Source: Zemynaea arenosa
GTDB taxonomy: Bacteria; Pseudomonadota; Gammaproteobacteria; Burkholderiales; Burkholderiaceae_D
Direction of reading: 5' to 3'
Length of the DNA stretch: 64,000 bases
NCBI RefSeq assembly: GCF_004614185.1
Contig: NZ_SPVF01000106.1
Location: 16,196-80,195, forward strand
Positions 33,053 to 40,936 of the stretch are shown here, one piece after another. Numbering within the stretch: position 1 is the stretch's first letter; the number at the start of each line of letters is the position of its first letter. The notes under the pieces are model-generated. The model saw nothing but the letters and a program-made list of their open reading frames with translations. It had not been told where the DNA came from and ran no database searches. The position numbers were made by a program, and so were the translations under genes.

Positions 33053-35745
33053 GATGAAACCTCCTCTGAATTCTGAGCACTGATCGTCGTGATCCCGACC
33101 AGTCCTAGCAGGGGGCAGATGAAAAACAGCAGGTGGCTGCCACCGGCCGACAAAAAGCTCATGGGCTGGCCCATGACGGGGAAGATGGCAAGATTGGTGC
33201 CCCACGAGAGCAGAAAGTGCCCAAGCACGAAGGCTGCGCCCCCGCACAGGGCGAAGCAGCGGAAGCGGCCTAGCCAGGCGCCGTGAAAGTCGCGCGAGCC
33301 TGCGGACGACTTCCATGCGCGCGCGGCGGCTTGCAGGAGACCGGCCAGGAACAGGGCCTGCACAGTCCACAGCAGCAGCGCGGCGGCCAGGCCGTGGCGG
33401 TTCAGGAAGAAGGCGGGGGCGAAATCATCCTGTACGGCGGGGATGCGTAAGGTGTCGCCCGCCGACTGGCCGAGGGTTCGCAGGCCGAACCAGTTGTCGG
33501 CACCGAACCAGCCGCCGTCCGCAATGGCGCGGGCGCCGAGCAGCATCTGTTCGCCGGTGTGCGGATGCGTGGCGGGATCGAGCCAGACCTGGAAGCGGTC
33601 GCCGTAGAAGTTCATTCCGGCCAAGGCTTGCGGTCCCGCCTCGCGCAACATGACGATGGCCGCCACGCCGGCGGCTGCGGCCAGCAGCACGGGGATGGCA
33701 AGCAGCCAGCGGCGGGTGGCGATGGACCAGGTCAGCAGGATGGCGGTGGACCATACCGTCAGCAGGATGAGGGGCGAATAGTCGTCCACCTGCACGAGGG
33801 CGAGGCCGAGGAGAGCCATGAAGATGAAGACGGGACCGGACATGCGGAGCCAGCGCAGGGTGTCGGTGCGCAGGGTGCGTTTGCTTGGTAGGTTGCGCTG
33901 TTGCTGCCAGCCGAGACCCACGGCGATGCAGTGGGCCGTCAGCGCGGTGAGCGCGAGCTTGGCGAATTCCACGGGTTGCAGATCGAAGACGCCGGTTTCG
34001 TCGCCCAGCAAGACTTGCGCGGCGAGGGCGGCGAGTGCCAGAAGCGCGAGGGCGGCGAGCAGCCATTCGAGGGTGAGCTGCGGGATGCGCAAGGGGCGGG
34101 CGTTCAACCGGATGACGGCAAAGGAGGCGGTGCCGATGCCCAGGGCCAGCAGGGCGCTGGTTTTCTGGAAGTGGCGCAGCCAGGCGATGTCGGCGCCGCC
34201 AAGGCCCAGTTCCAATTGGGCCAGGAGGCCGGTGGCGAGCAGGATGACTGCGGCGGATACGGCGAGGCTGCTGCGGCCAAACAGTATCAATGCGGTCCAC
34301 AAGGCAGCGCAGTTGAGGAGCAGCGAGATGCCCGCGCCGAGCGGCGTGCCAGCGCGTTGCATGAGCAGGGCGGTGAGCCCGGCAATGGCGAGTGCGGCGC
34401 CGGCGAGGCAAGCGATGCGCTCGGCATGGGTGGCGTCCCGGGTGAACGGCCAGCGGCCGCGTTGTGCCGCGATGGCCGTGGCCAGCAGGAGGACTGCGAT
34501 CAGGACGGCGGCGATGCGCCATGCGGGGCCGCTGGGGATGGTCCAGTGCTGGCGTTGACGCCAGTCCCAGCTCACGTTGGACGGGAGGTCGGCGCGGTCG
34601 CTTGTGTAGAGGGTCACGTGGCGGGAGGGCGTGAGCGTCAGGACGTCGCCAACCGTGCGGATGGCGAAGCGGGTCTGGCCGACGATCAGCGCATCTGCTG
34701 CGGCCAGCGGGAGCGCGGCGCGTGCTGGGAAGGCGGCATTCGACGAGACGGGGGACGGCTGCCGATCGGCGGAGCTATGGGCGGGGCTCTGGTTGACGAC
34801 GAGGGGCGATGCCGCGCCAGGCGTGGCGGTCAGGATAAAGGCTTCGCTCGTGCGAATGAGGGTCGCGGCGGCGGCGTCCACGTTGGGAATGCCGATGCGC
34901 GTGGCGCAGTGGAGATTGCCGCCGAAGGCCAGGGGCTTGCGCAGGTTGATCAGGCGCGGCGTGAAGCGGTTCCAGATGGTGGCGATGCGGGCGCCGACGT
35001 GGGCGTCGGGGCAGGCCACTTGCGCGTGGCCGTCGCGGTACACGGTGCCGCCATCGAAGCGCCATTGCGATTGGCCGTCCGTCATGGTGACCGAGCCGCT
35101 GTCCAGTGCCGTGACGTGGAAGCGCGCAGCGCCGAGGGCGAAGCGCATGCTTTCGGTGATTGGTACGGTGCCACTGCGCTGCACCTCGTCCCCGCGCTGG
35201 ATGGCAATGGGCGCCGCTTGTGAGACGGCTGCGGCAAGCCACTCGCCGGATGCGGCGTGTTCGATGCGCACATGCGATGGTGCGGCGCGCGGCGCAGCCA
35301 GTTGGTCACGGCCCAGCACCACCGAGGCGCCCGCGGGCAGCGAAAGCCTGATCGCCGCTGGATACCACGCGGCCGGTGCGCGCCACAACGCCAGCACCTG
35401 CAGCGCGCACAGCACCGCCAGCGCCCCCGCGAAAACAACATGAGTGCCCCACGCGAGATGACGCGGGGCTCGTCCGGCGCGTACGGGCGCAGGCTGTGCA
35501 CTGGCCGCCCGCGACGTTCCGCTGCCTCGCGGTCGCGTAGCGCCGCCAAGGCGCGCTGCGGCGGCGAAGAGGTACGCCATCGCTCCCGGTCTGGCGAGTC
35601 GGGCTGATGCCTTCGGCTTGGCGGTTGGTGCCGGGCGCGCGGCTGGCTGGCGGCTGCGGGATACTCGCTCGGGGCGAGCGCGCGATACGATCAGGCGAAG
35701 CGTACGCCAGAAGGCGGCGCCGGGGAGGGCGGGGCGGGCGATCAT
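33022..35745 (-). CDS. FtsW/RodA (SEDS)-like glycosyltransferase with large N-terminal extracytoplasmic region
   Basis: 907 residues from ATG 35745, which overlaps the kinase stop (ATGA). A basic proline-rich tail (1-96) is followed by a first helix (about 97-120) and a 320-residue non-membrane domain with an FHA-like look (SVVLGRDQLAAP, SHVRIEHAASGEWLAA, FALGAARFHVTAL). From about residue 445 come many membrane helices with SEDS hallmarks: QPVEFAKLAL, FQVWLDPATHPHTGEQMLL, an Asp in AVQDDFAPAFFLNRHG at the place of the catalytic Asp of RodA, and FPVMGQPMSFLSAGGSHLL. Ordinary SEDS proteins are about 370-420 residues. Predicted role is peptidoglycan glycan-strand polymerisation together with the PBP at 12693. 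Confidence 0.85.
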   Translation of the reverse strand: MIARPALPGAAFWRTLRLIVSRARPERVSRSRQPAARPAPTAKPKASARLARPGAMAYLFAAAARLGGATRPRGSGTSRAASAQPAPVRAGRAPRHLAWGTHVVFAGALAVLCALQVLALWRAPAAWYPAAIRLSLPAGASVVLGRDQLAAPRAAPSHVRIEHAASGEWLAAAVSQAAPIAIQRGDEVQRSGTVPITESMRFALGAARFHVTALDSGSVTMTDGQSQWRFDGGTVYRDGHAQVACPDAHVGARIATIWNRFTPRLINLRKPLAFGGNLHCATRIGIPNVDAAAATLIRTSEAFILTATPGAASPLVVNQSPAHSSADRQPSPVSSNAAFPARAALPLAAADALIVGQTRFAIRTVGDVLTLTPSRHVTLYTSDRADLPSNVSWDWRQRQHWTIPSGPAWRIAAVLIAVLLLATAIAAQRGRWPFTRDATHAERIACLAGAALAIAGLTALLMQRAGTPLGAGISLLLNCAALWTALILFGRSSLAVSAAVILLATGLLAQLELGLGGADIAWLRHFQKTSALLALGIGTASFAVIRLNARPLRIPQLTLEWLLAALALLALAALAAQVLLGDETGVFDLQPVEFAKLALTALTAHCIAVGLGWQQQRNLPSKRTLRTDTLRWLRMSGPVFIFMALLGLALVQVDDYSPLILLTVWSTAILLTWSIATRRWLLAIPVLLAAAAGVAAIVMLREAGPQALAGMNFYGDRFQVWLDPATHPHTGEQMLLGARAIADGGWFGADNWFGLRTLGQSAGDTLRIPAVQDDFAPAFFLNRHGLAAALLLWTVQALFLAGLLQAAARAWKSSAGSRDFHGAWLGRFRCFALCGGAAFVLGHFLLSWGTNLAIFPVMGQPMSFLSAGGSHLLFFICPLLGLVGITTISAQNSEEVSSCRSMSNTRC

Positions 35746-36806
35746 GCAGCGCCTCGCAGGGCGCTGGCCCAGCCGCCGCCGCGCAGGGTGGCGAAGAAGG
35801 CGCGTTCGCTGGCCTGGGATTGCCAGGCCTTGCGGACCGAATCGAGCCGCCGGCTGATCTCCAGTGCATTGCGGGGACGCTGCTGCGGGTCGGCGGCCAG
35901 CAATTGCCGCAGCAGGGCCAACGCCTCGCAGGCCGCAGGAGTCCACGCACACGCCGCAGGCACCCAGCTCGACCCGGCTTGCGCCTGCCGGTCGATGCGG
36001 TGCATGAACAGCGCCGCCTCATCGTGCCTCAACATCGGCGGGAGCCTGCGGCCATGCCGCTCACGCAGCACGGACGCGCCAGCGCTGCGATGCTCGCGAT
36101 ACGCCGCCCCAACCTCACTGCAGAAGCGCAGCTGCACCCCGCCCGTCACCAGAAAGTAGAACAGCGCCCCCAGCGCAAAGTAATCCGTCCGCGCATCGGT
36201 GCGATAGCGCTGCTCCTCATCCGGGAAGAACTGTTCGGGCGCCTGCCAATTGGCCGTGCCCGCGTACGAGTGCGGAGTGCCATCGACGAGCGGCCGGTTG
36301 GTCCCAAAATCCGCCAGTTTCACCCGCATCGATGCGGAATCGAGCAGCACATTGGACGGCTTGAGATCCAGGTACCGCCAGCCATACTGATGCACCTTGG
36401 CGATCGCCTGGTTCAATTGCTGCATCCATGACAGGACCTGCGCAAACTCCAGCGCCCGCCCCGCATTGCGCTCCTGCGCGACGTAGCGCGACAGGTCGGT
36501 CTCCAGCCGTTCGAGGGCCAGCACCGGCAGCCCTTCATCCACGCCGCAGTCGAGTAAGCGCACGATGTGCCGCCCATCCCACGGCGACAGGGACCGCAGA
36601 AAGCCGATCTCCGCCTCCGCGCTGGCCGTCCAGTGTGCGCGCTCCCCGCACCGCGCCGCCGCCATCTGTTCGCGGTTGACCAGCTTGAGCGCCACATCGC
36701 ATGCGGCACCGCGCGCACTCCACACCACCCCGTAGCTCGACCCGCCCAGCCGCTCGCGCAGCACATAGCTGCCACCGTCCAGCTGCATCACGTCCCCTGC
36801 CTGCAT
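35742..36806 (-). CDS. Soluble Ser/Thr protein kinase, non-RD type
   Basis: 354 residues; GGGAGGTGAC precedes the ATG. Kinase subdomains are visible: loop LGGSSYGVVW, Lys41 in VALKL, Glu66, Asp147 with DLKPSN, Asp-Phe-Gly at 166-168 and Ala-Pro-Glu at 189-191. The HRD triad reads Tyr-Leu-Asp (145-147), so the catalytic Asp stays but the Arg is lost. Kinases of this non-RD type usually do not need activation-loop phosphorylation. No membrane or PASTA segment, unlike PknB. First gene of the minus-strand block. Its stop overlaps the SEDS start, which makes the SEDS protein or its partners likely substrates. Confidence 0.9.
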   Translation of the reverse strand: MQAGDVMQLDGGSYVLRERLGGSSYGVVWSARGAACDVALKLVNREQMAAARCGERAHWTASAEAEIGFLRSLSPWDGRHIVRLLDCGVDEGLPVLALERLETDLSRYVAQERNAGRALEFAQVLSWMQQLNQAIAKVHQYGWRYLDLKPSNVLLDSASMRVKLADFGTNRPLVDGTPHSYAGTANWQAPEQFFPDEEQRYRTDARTDYFALGALFYFLVTGGVQLRFCSEVGAAYREHRSAGASVLRERHGRRLPPMLRHDEAALFMHRIDRQAQAGSSWVPAACAWTPAACEALALLRQLLAADPQQRPRNALEISRRLDSVRKAWQSQASERAFFATLRGGGWASALRGAA

Positions 36807-36848
36807 GTCACCTCCCGTAAGCCCATGCGGGACCTTAGCGGAGGGACG

Positions 36849-36876
36849 AAAAAAAACACCGGCAGGCCGGTGTTTT
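36849..36876 (-). terminator. Terminator of the glycine-zipper gene
   Basis: On the minus strand AACACCGGC pairs with GCCGGTGTT around a two-base centre and is followed by a run of about eight T. It lies 20 bp after the stop at 36896 and just upstream of the kinase gene, so it insulates that block. Confidence 0.9.
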
Positions 36877-36895
36877 CAGGGGAGCAAGGCGCCGT

Positions 36896-37399
36896 TTAGC
36901 GGTGGCCGTGATGGCCCCAGCCGCCGTGGCCACGTCCGCCGTAGTATCCGCCGCGGCCACCCACGATGACGACTTCACGCGGGCCGTAGTAGCGCGGGGG
37001 CGCGTAGTAGACCGGAGCCGGCTCGTAGTAGCGCACCACCGGGCGCGGTTCCACGTACACCGGGGCCGGCTCGTAGTAGGTCGTCGACGGCGCGTAATAT
37101 GTGGACGATTGCGGATAGTAGCTGGTGGCGGGCGCGTAGCCGTTGCCGTAGTACCCGCTGTTGGAGTAGTACCCGTTGTTGGAGTAGTACCCGCGGTCAC
37201 CTGAGGCGGCGGCATTGCCGATCGCCGCGCCCACCAAGGCACCGACCGCCGCGCCGTTGCGCGAGTGGGTCGAGTTGCCGACGGCGGCGCCGATCACGGC
37301 ACCAGCCAGGGTGCTGCCCGCGCGGTCCTGCGCCATGGCCGCGCCGGAGAGTGCAGCTGCGGTCAGGAGCACCGCACCGAGAACAGTTTTCTTCATCAT
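36896..37399 (-). CDS. Glycine-zipper envelope protein with Tyr/Pro-rich tail
   Basis: 167 residues from the first of two ATG codons (GAGGAAACGCC upstream). Signal peptide MMKKTVLGAVLLTAAALSGA. A glycine-zipper hairpin follows (AGSTLAGAVIGAAVGN, AAVGALVGAAIGNAAAS), as in 17-kDa-antigen/YMGG-like membrane proteins. The rest is Tyr/Pro/Ser repeats (GYYSNNGYYSNSGYYGNGY, PAPVY units) and a Gly/His-rich end. Probably an outer-membrane or periplasmic protein of unknown function. A terminator follows. Confidence 0.82.
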   Translation of the reverse strand: MMKKTVLGAVLLTAAALSGAAMAQDRAGSTLAGAVIGAAVGNSTHSRNGAAVGALVGAAIGNAAASGDRGYYSNNGYYSNSGYYGNGYAPATSYYPQSSTYYAPSTTYYEPAPVYVEPRPVVRYYEPAPVYYAPPRYYGPREVVIVGGRGGYYGGRGHGGWGHHGHR

Positions 37400-37508
37400 G
37401 GCGTTTCCTCTACATCCCCAGGCCCGGCCGGGATGGCCGCTGACACTCTGGGGGCACGAGTTCAATATACGCCCGGCGCGGAATTTTTCCTTTTCTTAAT
37501 ACAGAATT

Positions 37509-38063
37509 TTACAAATGCCGCTCACGCGAAACATCGGACCCGCGCCACTGTTCCCACTCGCTGCGCAGCAGGCTGTACATTTTGGCATCGCGCACCTGGC
37601 CATCGGTGAAGAACATGCCGCGCAGCGTGCCCTCGTAGGTGTAGCCGCACTTCTGCGCGATGCGCTCGGACGCGATGTTCAGAGGGTTCATCAGCAGTTC
37701 CAGCCGGTTGTATTGATAGGCGCGGAACAGGTAGTCGGACATCAGCCGGGTCGCTTCCGTCATGATGCCGCGCCCCCCGCTGCCCGCCAGCAGGCGGTAG
37801 CCGATCTCGCGCGCGAGCGGCGTGCGGCTCTTGAAGTGCGAGATCGAGCCGACGATGGCGCCAGTCTTGTCTTCCACCAGCATCATCTCGCGGTCATCGG
37901 TGACGAAGCCGGTGGCCGCGAACTCGCGCCGCAGCGCCTCCGGCGAATGGAACTGCTGCGAAAAATATTCGCCGCGGTTTTCCAGTTCATTCTGAAGCGC
38001 GATGTAGGTTGGCAGGTCGACGGTCGTGATGTGACGGACGTTGCAGAGTGCTCCCTTCAGCAT
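37509..38063 (-). CDS. GNAT N-acetyltransferase, RimJ/L-like
   Basis: 184 residues. Core GNAT features: AIVGSISHFKSRT (strand 4), EIGYRLLAGSGGRGIMTEATRLM with the acetyl-CoA-binding G-rich loop, and LLMNPLNIASERIAQKCGYTYEGTLRG, a typical RimJ/L ending. It likely acetylates a protein N-terminus, amine or antibiotic-like substrate. Divergent from the phosphoesterase gene. Confidence 0.9.
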   Translation of the reverse strand: MLKGALCNVRHITTVDLPTYIALQNELENRGEYFSQQFHSPEALRREFAATGFVTDDREMMLVEDKTGAIVGSISHFKSRTPLAREIGYRLLAGSGGRGIMTEATRLMSDYLFRAYQYNRLELLMNPLNIASERIAQKCGYTYEGTLRGMFFTDGQVRDAKMYSLLRSEWEQWRGSDVSRERHL

Positions 38064-38089
38064 GGCGGTTCCTGTGCGAGTGACGATTG

Positions 38090-38109
38090 TATAGACGTGC
38101 TATAGACGT
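38090..38109. repeat. Direct repeat TATAGACGT x2 in a divergent promoter region
   Basis: TATAGACGT at 38090-38098 and again at 38101-38109, 11 bp apart (one helical turn), between the divergent GNAT and phosphoesterase starts. It could be an operator or overlapping -10 elements. Confidence 0.4.
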
Positions 38110-38186
38110 CCCCATGTTAGCAGATTGGCCTTGTGTAAGTTGCCCCTGGCCCCATCTTGGTCCGACCGCATCGAAAGGATCCGTCC

Positions 38187-39323
38187 ATGCTCAAGCGCCG
38201 TGTCGCCGTTGTTCTCAGCCTGCTCGCACTGCTGCATATGTATATCGGCATGCGGCTGATTCCGGCCATCGGCCTGGCGGGCGTGGGCTACGCACTGGCG
38301 GTCCTGTTCCTGGCCGCGTCCACGGTGCTTATGCCGATGGGCCTCATCGCAACGCGCGTGCGGAAAGGCGATCTCGCGGACCGGCTGGCGTGGGTCGGCC
38401 TGCTGGTGATGGGCCTGTTCTCGTCCCTGCTGGTGCTGACCTTCCTGCGCGATCTGCTGCTGCTCTTGCTCGAAGTCGCGGGTATGGCCGATGCCGACGT
38501 CACCCATGCCACCGCCGTCGGCGTGCCGCTGCTGGCGCTGGGCGTCACCGTGGTCGGCTTCTTCAACGCGCGCCGCACCGCACGGGTGGTCGAAGTGGAA
38601 GTGCCGATCAAGGACCTGCCGGCGTCGCTCGATGGCTATTCGATCGTGCAAATCTCGGACGTCCACGTCGGCCCCACCATCAAGCGCAAGTACATCGACG
38701 CCATCGTCAACCGCGTGAACGCGCTGGAGCCGGACGCCATCGCGGTCACGGGTGACGTGGTGGATGGCAGTGTGCACCGCCTGGCCCCGCACACCGCGCC
38801 GCTGGGCCGCCTGGCCGCGCGCGACGGCACCTTCTTCGTCACCGGCAATCACGAGTACTACTCAGGTGCGCATGAATGGATCGCCGAGATGCGTCGCCTT
38901 GGCCTGACGGTGCTGATCAACCAGCATGTGATCCGCGAGCGCGATGGCCAGCAGCTGCTGATCGCCGGAGTGCCCGACTACACGGCGCATTTGTTCGATG
39001 CCTCCCACAAGAGCGACCCGCAACAGGCCGCCGCGGGCGCGCCGGACAACGTCGCCGTCAAGATTCTGCTGGCGCACCAGCCGCGCACCGCGCCTGCCGC
39101 TGCCGACGCGGGCTTCGATCTGCAGCTCTCGGGCCACACGCATGGTGGGCAGTTCTTCCCGTGGAACCTGTTCGTGCCGCTGCAGCAGCCGTTCGTTGCG
39201 GGCCTTAATCGCTTGAAGAACCTGTGGGTCTATACCAGCCGCGGCACCGGCTACTGGGGCCCGCCGAAACGCTTCGGCGCACCCTCCGAAATCACGCGCG
39301 TGCGGCTGGTCCCAGCCAAGTAA
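38187..39323 (+). CDS. Membrane-anchored metallophosphoesterase, YkuE-like
   Basis: 378 residues from ATG 38187 (AAAGGA upstream). Four hydrophobic helices fill the first 140 residues. The calcineurin-like phosphoesterase domain follows with all metal sites: ISDVHVG, GDVVDG, GNHEYYSG, LLAHQP and SGHTHGGQ. YkuE-like enzymes are membrane-associated phosphoesterases with unclear substrates, possibly lipid-linked phosphates. Single gene. Confidence 0.92.
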   Translation: MLKRRVAVVLSLLALLHMYIGMRLIPAIGLAGVGYALAVLFLAASTVLMPMGLIATRVRKGDLADRLAWVGLLVMGLFSSLLVLTFLRDLLLLLLEVAGMADADVTHATAVGVPLLALGVTVVGFFNARRTARVVEVEVPIKDLPASLDGYSIVQISDVHVGPTIKRKYIDAIVNRVNALEPDAIAVTGDVVDGSVHRLAPHTAPLGRLAARDGTFFVTGNHEYYSGAHEWIAEMRRLGLTVLINQHVIRERDGQQLLIAGVPDYTAHLFDASHKSDPQQAAAGAPDNVAVKILLAHQPRTAPAAADAGFDLQLSGHTHGGQFFPWNLFVPLQQPFVAGLNRLKNLWVYTSRGTGYWGPPKRFGAPSEITRVRLVPAK

Positions 39324-39420
39324 GCGCGCCACGCGGCCATCGAAAAATGGCACGGTCCAGCAGACCGTTGCCAAATGCGCTATCGTTTTGAGTTCCCGTC
39401 GAACCCAAAAGGATCACCGC

Positions 39421-40851
39421 ATGAACTTTGCCCGCCATACCCTGGCCGCCGCCGCCTTCCTGCTTGCCTCGTCCAGCTTTGCCGCCACCCCCGGGAACAC
39501 GCCGGCCTCGCTGGCGCAGATCCGCGATACCGCGATGGCCAGCGACTACGCCTACGAGCGCCTGGCCGACCTCACCGACCTGATTGGCCCGCGCCCCGCC
39601 GGCTCGCCGGGTGCGGCCGCCGCCATCAACCAGGTGGCCGATGCGATGCGCGCGCTGGGTGCCAAGGTGACGCTGCAGCCGGTGAAGGTGCCGCACTGGG
39701 TGCGCGGCGTGGAGACCGGTGAGCTGGTGGAGTACGCGGGCCGCCCCAACGGCGTGGCGCAGAAGGTGGTGCTGACGGCGCTGGGCAACTCCGGCGCGAC
39801 GCCGCAGGCCGGCCTGCGCGCACCCGTGCTGGTGGTGCACAGCTTCGATGAATTCAAGGCGCGCAGCGCCGAAGCGAAGGGCAAGATCGTGCTGTTCGAC
39901 GTGCCGTTCGACCAGCTGGCGGCGGACCGCGGCCTGGCCGGCCCGGCCTACGGCACCGCGGTGGCCTACCGTGGCGCTGGTCCGCGCATGGCGGCGGAAG
40001 CCGGCGCTCTGGCCGCGCTGGTGCGCTCCGTCGGCGGCGCCAACTTCCGCATCCCGCATACGGGCCTGACCAATTTCGGGACCGTCAAACCGATTCCCGC
40101 CGCCGCCGTGACCACGGAAGACGCGATGCTGATGACGCGCCTGGCGCGCCGCGGCCCGCTCACCATGCACCTGACCGTGACCCCGCAAAAACTGCCGGAT
40201 GCCGACAGCTTCAACGTGATCGCCGACTGGCCGGGCACCGACAAGGCGGACGAAGTGGTGATCGTCTCCGGTCACCTGGATTCCTGGGACCTCGCCACCG
40301 GCGCCAATGACGATGCATCCGAAGTCGCTGCCGCAATGGGCGTGATCGAGACGCTGCGCAAGCTGGACCTGCACCCGCGCCGCACCATCCGCCTGGTGGC
40401 GTGGATGAGCGAAGAGCAGGGCGGCCATGGCGGCATCGGCTACGCGGGCGCGTACAAGGGCGAGGTGGAGAAGCACTTTGCGGCCATCGAAAGCGATGGT
40501 GGCTCGGGGCGCCCGTTCGGCATCCAGGCCAGTGTGGGCAAGGCCGCGCTGCCGCTGTTCACGCCCCTGCAGCAGGCGCTCCTGCCGATCGGCGCCAACG
40601 TCTTCAAGCGCGAGGACGAACTGGGGACCGGTGACCTGTTCTCGCTCGAACAGGCGGGCGTGCCCTCGTTCGAGCCGCTGATCGATACCTCGACCTACTT
40701 CCACTACCACCACACCCCGGCCGACACGCTGGACAAGGTGGACCCGGACAACGTCCGCCGCCACGTGGCGGTGCTGTCGTCGCTGGCGTGGTACCTGGCC
40801 AATCTCGACCAGCCGCTGGGCCGTGCCCCGGCCGCCACAGTGGCGCGCTAA
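39421..40851 (+). CDS. Secreted M28-family zinc aminopeptidase
   Basis: 476 residues with signal peptide MNFARHTLAAAAFLLASSSFA. A PA-type insert lies in the middle (KIVLFDVPF). The M28 metal ligands are in VSGHLDSWDLATGANDD, the catalytic Glu-Glu in WMSEEQGG, then ESDGG and FHYHHTPADTLDKV. It is expected to trim N-terminal residues from peptides in the periplasm or outside, similar to mammalian carboxypeptidase Q-type proteins. Confidence 0.92.
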   Translation: MNFARHTLAAAAFLLASSSFAATPGNTPASLAQIRDTAMASDYAYERLADLTDLIGPRPAGSPGAAAAINQVADAMRALGAKVTLQPVKVPHWVRGVETGELVEYAGRPNGVAQKVVLTALGNSGATPQAGLRAPVLVVHSFDEFKARSAEAKGKIVLFDVPFDQLAADRGLAGPAYGTAVAYRGAGPRMAAEAGALAALVRSVGGANFRIPHTGLTNFGTVKPIPAAAVTTEDAMLMTRLARRGPLTMHLTVTPQKLPDADSFNVIADWPGTDKADEVVIVSGHLDSWDLATGANDDASEVAAAMGVIETLRKLDLHPRRTIRLVAWMSEEQGGHGGIGYAGAYKGEVEKHFAAIESDGGSGRPFGIQASVGKAALPLFTPLQQALLPIGANVFKREDELGTGDLFSLEQAGVPSFEPLIDTSTYFHYHHTPADTLDKVDPDNVRRHVAVLSSLAWYLANLDQPLGRAPAATVAR

Positions 40852-40885
40852 AACACGCTTCCCCCACCGAGGGCGTTGGTTCTGG

Positions 40886-40923
40886 CGCCGGAAAGTTGCT
40901 TATAATTAAGGCATTTTCCGGCG
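40886..40923. promoter_or_regulatory. Inverted repeat enclosing a TATAAT -10, upstream of the CHASE2 cyclase
   Basis: CGCCGGAAA at 40886-40894 and its exact complement TTTCCGGCG at 40915-40923 frame a 20 bp AT-rich loop that contains TATAAT at 40901-40906. The cyclase ATG follows at 40937. Confidence 0.65.
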
Positions 40924-40936
40924 AGTCTGTCTTCCG

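Noticed and set aside
27883..36806. Type VI secretion phospho-control genes (PpkA/PppA/Fha)
   Set aside because: Kinase, phosphatase and FHA fit superficially, but no T6SS structural gene (TssB/C, Hcp, VgrG, ClpV) is present, and SEDS/PBP genes point to cell-wall synthesis.
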